Source: Acidobacteriaceae bacterium KBS 89
Lineage (GTDB): Bacteria; Acidobacteriota; Terriglobia; Terriglobales; Acidobacteriaceae
NCBI GenBank assembly: GCA_000381605.1
Contig: KB906755.1
Coordinates: forward strand, 310,001 to 374,000
Length of the DNA stretch: 64,000 nucleotides
Direction: 5' to 3'
This document shows positions 1 through 6,835 of this stretch, one piece after another; positions within the stretch are counted from its first letter, which is position 1, and every line of letters starts with the position of its first letter. Under the pieces are notes generated by a model. It made no database searches and was not told where the DNA came from. It was given only the letters and a program-made list of their open reading frames with translations. A program made the translations under genes and the position numbers.

Positions 1-653
1 TACGCGGCTTCAATCTTCACCAGCGAAGCAGCATCGAATGCCCCCGGGAAATAAAGCAGATACCCCCCGCTAAGTGGCGCAAAACAAAGATCTAGATGGT
101 AAAACCGCGGATCCACCAGATGCAGCGACGTCACCGGCGTATGCCAAGCATCCGCCACATGCCGATGGCTGATCTTGCACGTCCTCACCCCATGCGCAGC
201 CCACAGATGCCCGCCATTCGCGTCAAACAGCGCATCCCCTTCGCCCTCGAACGAAGTCTCGCGAGGCGTCGCCCACAGCAGAAAGCCTGCGCCCTCCAAC
301 CACCGCCGCACATGCCGCTCTTCAGCCTGACGCTGTGGATGGGTAAAGCTCGAAACAGCCGCGACTCCATGTTGCACCAGCGCCGCATGGGCCACAAACA
401 CCATGTCCGGTGCGCCCTCGCGCGCATGTAGCAGCCGCACATCCGCAATTCGCTGCAACTCCTGATACAGGCCCTTCCATTGCATGAACGCGGTATCGCG
501 CGATGGCCGATGCAGATTCCCTGCCATCCACGGGTTGATGACGTAGTCGACGTCATACCACTCCGGCGGGCACATTAGATAAGTGGGGCGATTGAAATGG
601 GGTAATGAGGCAAGTGGTGCGGCAAGAGAAGATGCAAGCGGCGTGGTGATCAT
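1..653 (-). CDS. Amidinotransferase / dimethylargininase-like pentein-fold protein (3' end missing)
   Basis: The frame is open from an ATG at 653 to the window edge (217 residues), so the C-terminal part lies outside. The translation begins with a short Ala/Ser-rich segment, followed by a CPPEWYDVDYVINPWM block, PDMVFVAHAALV, and DPRFYHLDLCF near residue 186. These are landmarks of the pentein superfamily (arginine:glycine amidinotransferase, DDAH, arginine deiminase). In that family the His of FYHLD is catalytic and a C-terminal Cys is the nucleophile; the Cys would lie beyond the edge. It probably acts on an arginine-like guanidino compound, but the substrate cannot be told. The FxxNAG-type segment is changed to VAHAAL. 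Other frames here also have ORFs, but only this one gives a recognisable family. A weak AGGGAA lies upstream of the start. Confidence 0.82.
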   Translation of the reverse strand, partial: MITTPLASSLAAPLASLPHFNRPTYLMCPPEWYDVDYVINPWMAGNLHRPSRDTAFMQWKGLYQELQRIADVRLLHAREGAPDMVFVAHAALVQHGVAAVSSFTHPQRQAEERHVRRWLEGAGFLLWATPRETSFEGEGDALFDANGGHLWAAHGVRTCKISHRHVADAWHTPVTSLHLVDPRFYHLDLCFAPLSGGYLLYFPGAFDAASLVKIEAA

Positions 654-792
654 AAAACGGGGTTCCCTACTTTCCAGCGTAGAGTCTGCCCGTCCCAACT
701 GACGATCGTCAAGTGCTTGCCGGTAAATTATTTGTACAACTTTGGTGCATCGCGTTGCGGGGTGATTTGGCCCTGTAAATCAAACGCTTGCA

Positions 793-827
793 CCTGACAA
801 AGGGCCCATTACTGGGCCCTTGTCGGG
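793..827 (-). terminator. Hairpin terminator after the zinc-ribbon gene
   Basis: Arms 793-807 and 814-827 pair around a 6-base loop, with a perfect GGGCCC core and one bulged A. The hairpin lies 22 bases past the stop codon of the zinc-ribbon gene on the minus strand. No long T-run follows, so efficiency is uncertain. Confidence 0.55.
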
Positions 828-848
828 TTACATACGAGCCGAAATTAG

Positions 849-1028
849 TTAGAGCTTTTCGAAGAAATCACACGCCGAGCAGGAGATATACACTCCGCCA
901 GGAGTTCCGCGCTCGCGGTCTTTGACGCGCTTGACGATTCGGGTGGGTTTCGAGCACTTCGGACAGTCGGTGCTCTTGTTGGTGTCCATGACCTTCTTAC
1001 GGTCGCCGGTTTTGGCAATCTTCGCCAT
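849..1028 (-). CDS. Small zinc-ribbon protein, 59 aa
   Basis: This reading frame is too short for usual length cut-offs. It starts MAKIAKTGDRKKVMDTNK and contains CPKC at residues 22-25 and CSAC at 50-53. That is a four-cysteine zinc ribbon with a 24-residue knuckle spacing, ending FFEKL. The protein is basic and has no signal peptide, so it is probably cytoplasmic. Such ribbons bind nucleic acid or act as small structural Zn modules, but no particular function can be assigned. The gene stands alone on the minus strand, with a hairpin after the stop and about 190 bases of apparently empty sequence upstream (1029-1222). An AGGGAGAAC stretch precedes the ATG and is a reasonable ribosome binding site. 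Confidence 0.8.
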   Translation of the reverse strand: MAKIAKTGDRKKVMDTNKSTDCPKCSKPTRIVKRVKDRERGTPGGVYISCSACDFFEKL

Positions 1029-1222
1029 AATTCATGTTCTCCCTGATACGAATATTGCGGCTCGCGCGCTGGATGTCTTGATCAGCCACTGCCCTTGCAG
1101 GCAAGCAGAATCGAACCATCCGGAACTTCTCGTAAAGATTGTCCGGGACTCGTCCACGGTGGGAATCGGATGGAGAAGAACTGCGATTGAGGCTCTTCTA
1201 CAAGTCTACACGACAGTCGCCG

Positions 1223-2320
1223 CTAGAAGAGCTTGGGAGCTGATCCAGATGACGATGTCGTGGGAGGAGGCGGAATCGGGGCAGCCGGGTCGGTGGGAAA
1301 CTGCACTTTGCCTGGACCTCCAGTAGGCGCGGCCTCTCCAGGCAGACGCAGCGTCGGTGGCGCCGGAGCTTTGTTCTCCTCCCCACCTTGCTGTTGATCG
1401 CCCATCGCAACTTCGCGTGTGGGGGGAGCCGGATTGAGGCCGCCCATCTCGTCTTTGTCATGGACTTCGATTGGCTTACCGAGCGCAGCGATTTGGACCA
1501 TCGTGACTCGATCTCCGACGAACCGGACGAAGCGAATGGTCTGCGGCACGTGCCCGTAAATCCACTCTTCATAGTGACCGCCACCCGGATCGCCACTCGT
1601 CTGCTCGCGCAACTTGTTCTCCGGAGCACCCAGTGCTGCGAGCACCATCCGGCGATTCATTCCCACCAGGACCTCGTGGGCCGCAATAGCATCCTTCAGC
1701 ATCGGCGGGAGCGTATCGGCATAGGCCTCATGGGAAGTCTTTACACTGAAGTCAACCAGCGGTTGGAGAAGAGCTTTGACCTCAGGGCCAGAGATCTCCG
1801 GAATTCCGCCTTCAAAGACGAGTGTTATGCGCGAACCGGTCGCTACCTCTCCGTTGTCTGGAGTTACCTGGTTGCCGTTGAGTTCGATGTGGCGCAGGAA
1901 GCGGTGTTTCGCATAGGGACCGCCGTTGAAGTCGAATACGATGCGATCTCCTTTGAACTCCATCGAGGTGATGACGACACGATCGCCGGGTGCTGCGGAT
2001 TGCCCCTTCTTGTAGATCAACTTCTTGTATTCGTCCGGACCGGGAGTGAGCTGGCCGTTCGCTTGAAGCGTGATGCCTGCGCTGACGGGGAGGGCACGAT
2101 GTGCGAAGCCCTGCTCTGCGTCGAGATTGCGAATCAGTTCGCGGCGTCCGCGTTCGGAGAGCTTGGCCTCGGGAAGCGGCACTTTGGTCGGAGTGAAATC
2201 GGTTGCTATTCCGTCGGTTGCGGACTTTTCGCCAACGACGAAGACCTGGGCGTGCGCCGTCGCGCAGGGCAAGGCCAAGAGGCCTGCGATGAGGGCCGAT
2301 CTGTAGAGATTCAGTGCCAT
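1223..2320 (-). CDS. Secreted protein of unknown function with a BamE/SmpA-like segment
   Basis: The 365-residue product starts with a clear Sec signal peptide (MALNLYRSALIAGLLALPCATAHA). A central region of roughly residues 85-200 is predicted to be beta-rich. The segment GMNRRMVLAALGAPENK...EEWIYG near residues 218-250 resembles the SmpA/OmlA (BamE) fold, in which GM.r..V...lG.P is followed by a beta hairpin containing 'W.Y'. The C-terminal 70 residues are low-complexity and rich in Pro, Gly and Ser (PPAPPTREVAM, PPPPTTSSSG). It is likely periplasmic or surface-anchored. I do not recognise the full-length family; the BamE resemblance is an inference from motif order only. The start is supported by the signal peptide and by GAGGTG upstream of the ATG. 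Confidence 0.7.
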   Translation of the reverse strand: MALNLYRSALIAGLLALPCATAHAQVFVVGEKSATDGIATDFTPTKVPLPEAKLSERGRRELIRNLDAEQGFAHRALPVSAGITLQANGQLTPGPDEYKKLIYKKGQSAAPGDRVVITSMEFKGDRIVFDFNGGPYAKHRFLRHIELNGNQVTPDNGEVATGSRITLVFEGGIPEISGPEVKALLQPLVDFSVKTSHEAYADTLPPMLKDAIAAHEVLVGMNRRMVLAALGAPENKLREQTSGDPGGGHYEEWIYGHVPQTIRFVRFVGDRVTMVQIAALGKPIEVHDKDEMGGLNPAPPTREVAMGDQQQGGEENKAPAPPTLRLPGEAAPTGGPGKVQFPTDPAAPIPPPPTTSSSGSAPKLF

Positions 2321-2590
2321 GGAAGCACCTCAGATATAGAACAGCTTGCGCTTTCCCTTTGCTTTTGACAAGTGTAACTGTCACTTTGGGGGCGCAAAAG
2401 TGTTAAGTTTTTTTTGCTGTGGTGAAAAGGGTGTTTTTGCAGGGGGTTTTGCGGAAAACTGCGTTTTATTGGTGGTGTTTTTGTGGTGAATTTGTGGCGG
2501 ATTGCTGGTAAAACGTGGTGCGTTAACGGTCACTTTTCTGGTGACGAAAAACACGCCACTCTTTTCAACTTTATTTTTCGTGCGGGACGA
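2321..2590. other. Low-complexity G/T-rich intergenic region
   Basis: On the plus strand these 270 bases are rich in G and T, with repeated GGTGTTTTTGTGG-type words and a run of eight T at 2408-2415. They separate the CPBP protease gene from the secreted protein gene, both on the minus strand. The region should hold the latter's promoter. I see no coding frame with recognisable protein character. Confidence 0.5.
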
Positions 2591-3628
2591 TTACGGCTTG
2601 GGTTCGTCGCCTACCGAGCGGGTCTGTGGTGTGGAAGGAAGAATCTGGACCAGCGTAGGGGCGGCGGGTGCGGGCCTCGCCTGCTGCTCCATGGCGACGT
2701 GGGCGGCTGGCGGCGGGGCCTCCATTGGATACCCTGCGGGAACCGCGGGGACGTAGGTGTAGTGCCAGGCGTAGTCGCGGGTTATACGGACGAGGACCGC
2801 AATGCCTGCCAGCAGAACGATCACGGTAAAGGCTGCTCCCTCCGGCCCGTAGTCGCCCCCGGTGAGCCAGAGACGGCCAAAGGTGCGGGTCTGCACGATG
2901 CTGGCGAAGTCGGTGATTCCGCTGACCGGCAGACCAAACAGGACGCCCATCGACGCGTTCCAGGCAAAGTGAAAGCCCCATCCGAGCCACAGACCGTGGG
3001 TGCGCAGCCAGGCGACCGCAAGCAGAATGCCGGCGAGCATCGTGACCATGGTGCTCGTCCAGGTCGCACCGGGATTGAGGATGTGACCGAGTCCGAAGAG
3101 GACAGCCATGAGAATCGTTGCGGTGACCGGCCCAATCGCTTCAATCAAGCGACGAAAGGGATAGCCCCGAAATGCGACCTCCTCGGCAAGAGCGGCGACG
3201 GCAAGTGTCGCAAGGTTGAGGAGAAGCAGACCGAAGGCGCGCGGCTGCATCCAGAGTTGGATGTTGAGGGTCCCAGCCAGAGCCATGGGGAGAACAGCGA
3301 GGACAAGAAGGCCCCAGCCGAGCGCCGCGCCGAGCTGCCACTCCCGCCGCGCCGTGGGACGCTTCGGGAGGCCGAGAACCTCGCGAAGAGTGGAGTGGCG
3401 GCGGGCGATGGACTGCAGGATGGAGAATCCTACTACCAGCAGGAAGAGCAAAAAGACTGATATTAGGAGCGGGCGGGCGACATCAAGGGCAAAACGCTCG
3501 GAGATTCCCCGCGCGGCCCGGACGGCGACGGTGTCTGCTGCGAGAAACCAGGCTACGGACGTTACAAAGAGGGCAAGCTGTAGCGTGCGCTCTGAACGGC
3601 GTGCTGTTGTCGTATCGAACGCGTGCAA
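2591..3628 (-). CDS. CPBP (CAAX/Abi) family intramembrane metalloprotease
   Basis: The 345-residue protein has about eight hydrophobic segments. It carries the CPBP motifs: EEVAFRG near residues 148-154 (EExxxR), FGLGH near 179-183 and FHFAWN near 218-223. These supply the Glu and His ligands of the presumed metal site in Rce1-like intramembrane proteases. The C-terminus has a soluble Pro/Ala-rich tail. Substrates of bacterial CPBP proteins are mostly unknown. The gene starts 30 bases after the accA stop, in the same orientation, so it may be co-transcribed with DoxX-accA. That link may be no more than shared transcription. Confidence 0.88.
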   Translation of the reverse strand: MHAFDTTTARRSERTLQLALFVTSVAWFLAADTVAVRAARGISERFALDVARPLLISVFLLFLLVVGFSILQSIARRHSTLREVLGLPKRPTARREWQLGAALGWGLLVLAVLPMALAGTLNIQLWMQPRAFGLLLLNLATLAVAALAEEVAFRGYPFRRLIEAIGPVTATILMAVLFGLGHILNPGATWTSTMVTMLAGILLAVAWLRTHGLWLGWGFHFAWNASMGVLFGLPVSGITDFASIVQTRTFGRLWLTGGDYGPEGAAFTVIVLLAGIAVLVRITRDYAWHYTYVPAVPAGYPMEAPPPAAHVAMEQQARPAPAAPTLVQILPSTPQTRSVGDEPKP

Positions 3629-3658
3629 CGGTAGCTACTCCAATGGGGTCCAGTACCG

Positions 3659-4510
3659 CTAAACGGTAGTGTAAAACTGCGCGATGTTGCGGAACTTGGT
3701 GTAACGCTGCTCCAGCATGACATCGAGTGGAAGAGCGCGAAGAACCGCAAGATGATAACGGAGCTTTTCGCCGACCATCGCCATGGTTTCGGCGGGATCG
3801 TTCTGCGTGCCGCCCCGGGGTTCGCGCAGAACGTCGTCGACGCAGCCCAGGAGTTTGACGTCGCCTGCGGTGTATTTGAGAGCGGCTGCGGCCTGCTGCT
3901 TCTTGCTCGCGTCCTTCCACATGATGGAGGCGCATCCTTCCGGTGAGATGACGGAGTAGATTGCGTTTTCGAGCATCAGGACGCGGTCGGCGACGGCGAG
4001 TGCCAGTGCACCTCCCGAGCCCCCTTCGCCGGTGATGGTGGCGATGGTGGGGACGCGCAGGCGGGACATTTCGATGAGATTGCGGGCGATGGCTTCACCC
4101 TGGCCGCGCTCTTCGGCTCCGATGCCTGGGTTGGCGCCGGCGAGGTCGATGAAGGTGAAGATGGGGCGACCGAACTTTTCCGCGATCTTCATGGCGCGAA
4201 GGGCCTTGCGATAACCCTCGGGATCAGGGCTGCCAAATTTGCGTGCGACGCGTTCTTTGAGGGTGCGGCCCTTCAGATTGCCGACGACGAGGACCGGTTC
4301 GCCGTGGAAGAAGGCCATGCCGCAGGCCATCGCCGCGTCATCGCCAAAGGCGCGGTCGCCGTGGATCTCGCTGAAGTCGGTAAAGAGTGCTTCGATGAAG
4401 TCCATCGGATAGGGACGCTTCGGGTGTCGTGCCAGCTCCGTCTTGATCCATGCTTCGGGAGTTGGTGCCGGTACCGGATGCGCTGATCTGCCTGCTTCGT
4501 GTTCGGCCAT
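3659..4510 (-). CDS. accA: Acetyl-CoA carboxylase carboxyltransferase subunit alpha
   Basis: AccA with AccD transfers carboxyl from biotin to acetyl-CoA to make malonyl-CoA, the first committed step of fatty acid synthesis in the cytoplasm. The sequence matches the family through HGDRAFGDD, NLKGRTLKERVARKFG, PEGYRKALR, GAEERGQGEAIARNL, GEGGSGGALALAVADRV and YSVISPEGCASIMWK. It is 283 residues, against about 317 for Escherichia coli. The missing part is the N-terminal helical segment; the core crotonase fold is intact. No strong ribosome binding site precedes the ATG. It lies 6 bases past the DoxX stop, which suggests translational coupling. accD is not in the window. Confidence 0.95.
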   Translation of the reverse strand: MAEHEAGRSAHPVPAPTPEAWIKTELARHPKRPYPMDFIEALFTDFSEIHGDRAFGDDAAMACGMAFFHGEPVLVVGNLKGRTLKERVARKFGSPDPEGYRKALRAMKIAEKFGRPIFTFIDLAGANPGIGAEERGQGEAIARNLIEMSRLRVPTIATITGEGGSGGALALAVADRVLMLENAIYSVISPEGCASIMWKDASKKQQAAAALKYTAGDVKLLGCVDDVLREPRGGTQNDPAETMAMVGEKLRYHLAVLRALPLDVMLEQRYTKFRNIAQFYTTV

Positions 4511-4516
4511 CGTAAT

Positions 4517-4933
4517 TCATTGTATCGAAGAGCGGCCCAGGAAGGTGTCCACGGCGAGGGTATTGTGCTCGATCAGGTAGAGGAGCAGGAAGAAGATCAG
4601 GCTGTAGAGAAGCTGCTGGCTAGCGAGTTCCCACTGCTGGTTTGCCGTGACGCCAATGGTGAGGGCCATCATGAAAATGGCGCCGCAAATTAGCGAGATG
4701 CGGGTGAAGACACCCAGGATGAGGGTGAGGCCGAGGATCGCTTCGAGGAACGGGAGGGTGTAGCTGAAGCCCAATGTTAGGACCTCCGGCAAGGGAGATT
4801 TGGCGAGATGTTCCGCGGTGGATTGGGCAAAGACGCCGACGCCGTTGTAGATGCGAATAAGGCCGTGGCCGGCGAAGTTAATGCCGAAGGCGATGCGGAG
4901 AAGCGCGTAAGCCAGGGATTTGTTGTTGATCAT
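4517..4933 (-). CDS. DoxX family membrane protein
   Basis: The 138-residue product has four predicted membrane helices. It has the DoxX pattern: LRIAFGINFAGHGLIRIYNG at the start, a Pro/Glu-containing second helix (LPFLEAILGLTLILGVFTR), and a third and fourth helix. DoxX proteins are small quinone/redox-associated membrane proteins whose precise activity varies. It heads the run DoxX - accA - CPBP on the minus strand, with only 6 bases to accA. A second DoxX gene lies at 42181-42579. Tight linkage to accA hints at shared expression but does not identify a function. Confidence 0.85.
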   Translation of the reverse strand: MINNKSLAYALLRIAFGINFAGHGLIRIYNGVGVFAQSTAEHLAKSPLPEVLTLGFSYTLPFLEAILGLTLILGVFTRISLICGAIFMMALTIGVTANQQWELASQQLLYSLIFFLLLYLIEHNTLAVDTFLGRSSIQ

Positions 4934-5070
4934 TCCTGTCTAAGACGCGCGGGAGGCCGATCGAGTTCCACCTTTGAAGCAAGGCCTAGCAGGCCATGCT
5001 TTGCTGGCTGTTCAAAGCTTGGGCATGCCACGATTTTCTACAACGAAAAGTCAGTGTTACGCCGTAGACG

Positions 5071-5616
5071 TCATCCTCTAACGCCGAGGAATTTGCCCAT
5101 GGTTCCGTAGGTGGGCTCGGCCTTCGGTTCGGCACGGTGCTGCAATCTCGATATTTGTTTAGTGTCCGAAACAACTACCGGCTGCTGCGGCCCCTTGATG
5201 TTTTGCACCCAGTTGCCCATTGCTGTGACGATGCGTGCCGCTGCCAGGCGGCGGGACGCCTGTTCGGCGTTCGTTCCACCTTGAAATTCTCCAAGCACAT
5301 GCGGCTGATGGCCGTCTTCGACGACCTGAAGCGACCAAGTATTACCTTCACCAGGTGAGAGAAGAAAGATGGCCCGCACGCTCCTGACCACAAACTCGAC
5401 TACTCCAACGCCACTGTGAACATCAAGACGCGGCTCTAGCTCCAGCTTCTCCTTACTGGTGAAGTCGAAGGCTTCCTCGATGCGCAGGCCGAGCTGCAAA
5501 AGCAATTTCTCTCGTTCGGCCTCTCGGCGGCGCTCCTCTTCTTCTGCGACCTTACGGTCTGCGTCCGTTACTACTTTGCGAGCCTGCTCAAAGACATCTA
5601 CCAATGCGTGATCCAT
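5071..5616 (-). CDS. Unrecognised 181-aa protein with N-terminal coiled coil
   Basis: Residues 15-50 are strongly charged (RKVAEEEERRREAEREKL) and probably form a coiled coil. The middle (about 60-120) looks like a compact alpha/beta domain, and the last 40 residues are polar. There is no signal peptide or membrane segment, so it is probably cytoplasmic. I do not recognise a family. It stands alone between DoxX (137 bases downstream) and the oxidoreductase gene (168 bases upstream), and each gap is large enough for a promoter. AGAGGG precedes the ATG at 5616 at a suitable distance and supports this start. Confidence 0.65.
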   Translation of the reverse strand: MDHALVDVFEQARKVVTDADRKVAEEEERRREAEREKLLLQLGLRIEEAFDFTSKEKLELEPRLDVHSGVGVVEFVVRSVRAIFLLSPGEGNTWSLQVVEDGHQPHVLGEFQGGTNAEQASRRLAAARIVTAMGNWVQNIKGPQQPVVVSDTKQISRLQHRAEPKAEPTYGTMGKFLGVRG

Positions 5617-5784
5617 TAGGGAACCCTCTCAAATCATGATTGTGACTGACACGGGGAGGTCCGCCTACTCCACAAACGGGGTATACCAGAGAGGAATCTC
5701 TTGTAAGGCAGGTCTAGATGCTTCACGGAGCTTCTCAGCCTGGTAGGTCGACTTTGCAGGAGATTGCCGGGCTTGCTTATTTCG

Positions 5785-6798
5785 CTAAGGCACTTCAGCT
5801 TTTCCGGACTCGGCCGAGCGGAAGATGGCTTCGATGACTGCCATGTTTTTGATCGCGTCTTCGAGCGGAACCGGGACGGCCGTGTTTTCCAGGATGGCTC
5901 TGGAGAAGGCGTCTCCCTGGATGGTGTACTGGTCGCAGGTGGGGAAGGTCTCCGTTGTGATGCCGCCGCCGAAGAGGTCGCGTCCGTCGTCGATGAAGAT
6001 GCGGGAGGGGCGATCGTTGGGGGCGTTGAAGGGGATTTCGACTTCGATGCGGCCTTTGGTTCCGAAGACGTTGACGCGCTGGTAGGGCACGAGTTGGGTG
6101 CTGCAGGTGAAGATGGATTGGCCCGAGGGGAAGTCGAGGATGGCTGAAGTGAGGCGGTCCGTCTTCATCTCGGGGTCGCGTTCGAGGAGGCCCATGACGC
6201 GGACGGGTTCTTCGGCGAAGAGGAAGCGCGAGATGTTGATGGGATAGCAGCCGATGTCCATGAGGCCTCCGCCGCCGTAGTCGGGAATGTTGCGGATGTT
6301 GGCTGGGTTGACGTTGGTGTAGCTGAAGAAGCCCTGGATGGAACGGAGAGAGCCGATGCGACCGGAGGCGATGAGTTCGCGCGTGCGGAGCCACTGGGGG
6401 TGGGTGCGGACCATGAAGGCCTCGCCGATTCTGACTCCGGTGCGGGCTTGAACGTCGAAGAGTGTGCGTGCCTCGGCGACGGTGAGGCTGAGAGGCTTTT
6501 CGCAGAGGACATGCTTCCCTGCTTCCGCGGCCTTGATCGTCCAGGGGACGTGAAGGTGGTTGGGAAGCGGGTTATAGATTACGTCGATGGCGGGATCGGC
6601 GAGAAGCTCTTCATAGGAGCCGTAGATTTTTTCGATGCCGAGGGTGCGTGCGGGTTCTTCGGCTTTGGCGCGGTCGCGCGATGCGATTGCGGTGACATGC
6701 GTGAGCTCGCCCAGTTGCATGGCGGGTATGACTTTCTTGAGGCCGATTGCAGCAGTGCTGAGCACACCCCAGCGGAGTTTGGTTGGCATGGCTTTCAT
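5785..6798 (-). CDS. Gfo/Idh/MocA family NAD(P)-dependent oxidoreductase
   Basis: The 337-residue protein begins KLRWGVLSTAAIGLKKVIPA, a Rossmann nucleotide-binding segment. It continues with YNPLPNHLHVPWTIKAAEAGKHVLCEKPLSLT, where the EKP lysine is the conserved catalytic residue of this family. DIGCYPINISRFLF (about residues 175-190) belongs to the C-terminal substrate domain and contains the conserved Asp and Tyr. These enzymes usually oxidise or reduce sugars or polyols; the substrate is not evident. The gene follows dnaE by 37 bases on the same strand and could be read through from it. Confidence 0.9.
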   Translation of the reverse strand: MKAMPTKLRWGVLSTAAIGLKKVIPAMQLGELTHVTAIASRDRAKAEEPARTLGIEKIYGSYEELLADPAIDVIYNPLPNHLHVPWTIKAAEAGKHVLCEKPLSLTVAEARTLFDVQARTGVRIGEAFMVRTHPQWLRTRELIASGRIGSLRSIQGFFSYTNVNPANIRNIPDYGGGGLMDIGCYPINISRFLFAEEPVRVMGLLERDPEMKTDRLTSAILDFPSGQSIFTCSTQLVPYQRVNVFGTKGRIEVEIPFNAPNDRPSRIFIDDGRDLFGGGITTETFPTCDQYTIQGDAFSRAILENTAVPVPLEDAIKNMAVIEAIFRSAESGKAEVP

Positions 6799-6835
6799 GA
6801 TAACGGGAGATTTGGTTTGTTGATGTGGATCGAAG

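Noticed and set aside
1100-1140. tRNA T-loop-like GGTTCGATTC on the minus strand
   Set aside because: The flanking bases do not pair as a T-stem and no acceptor or anticodon arms could be drawn.
2382-2415. CACTTT...AAAGTG stem followed by eight T, plus strand
   Set aside because: Looks like an intrinsic terminator, but no plus-strand gene precedes it, and it sits in the promoter region of a minus gene. Probably chance in a T-rich stretch.
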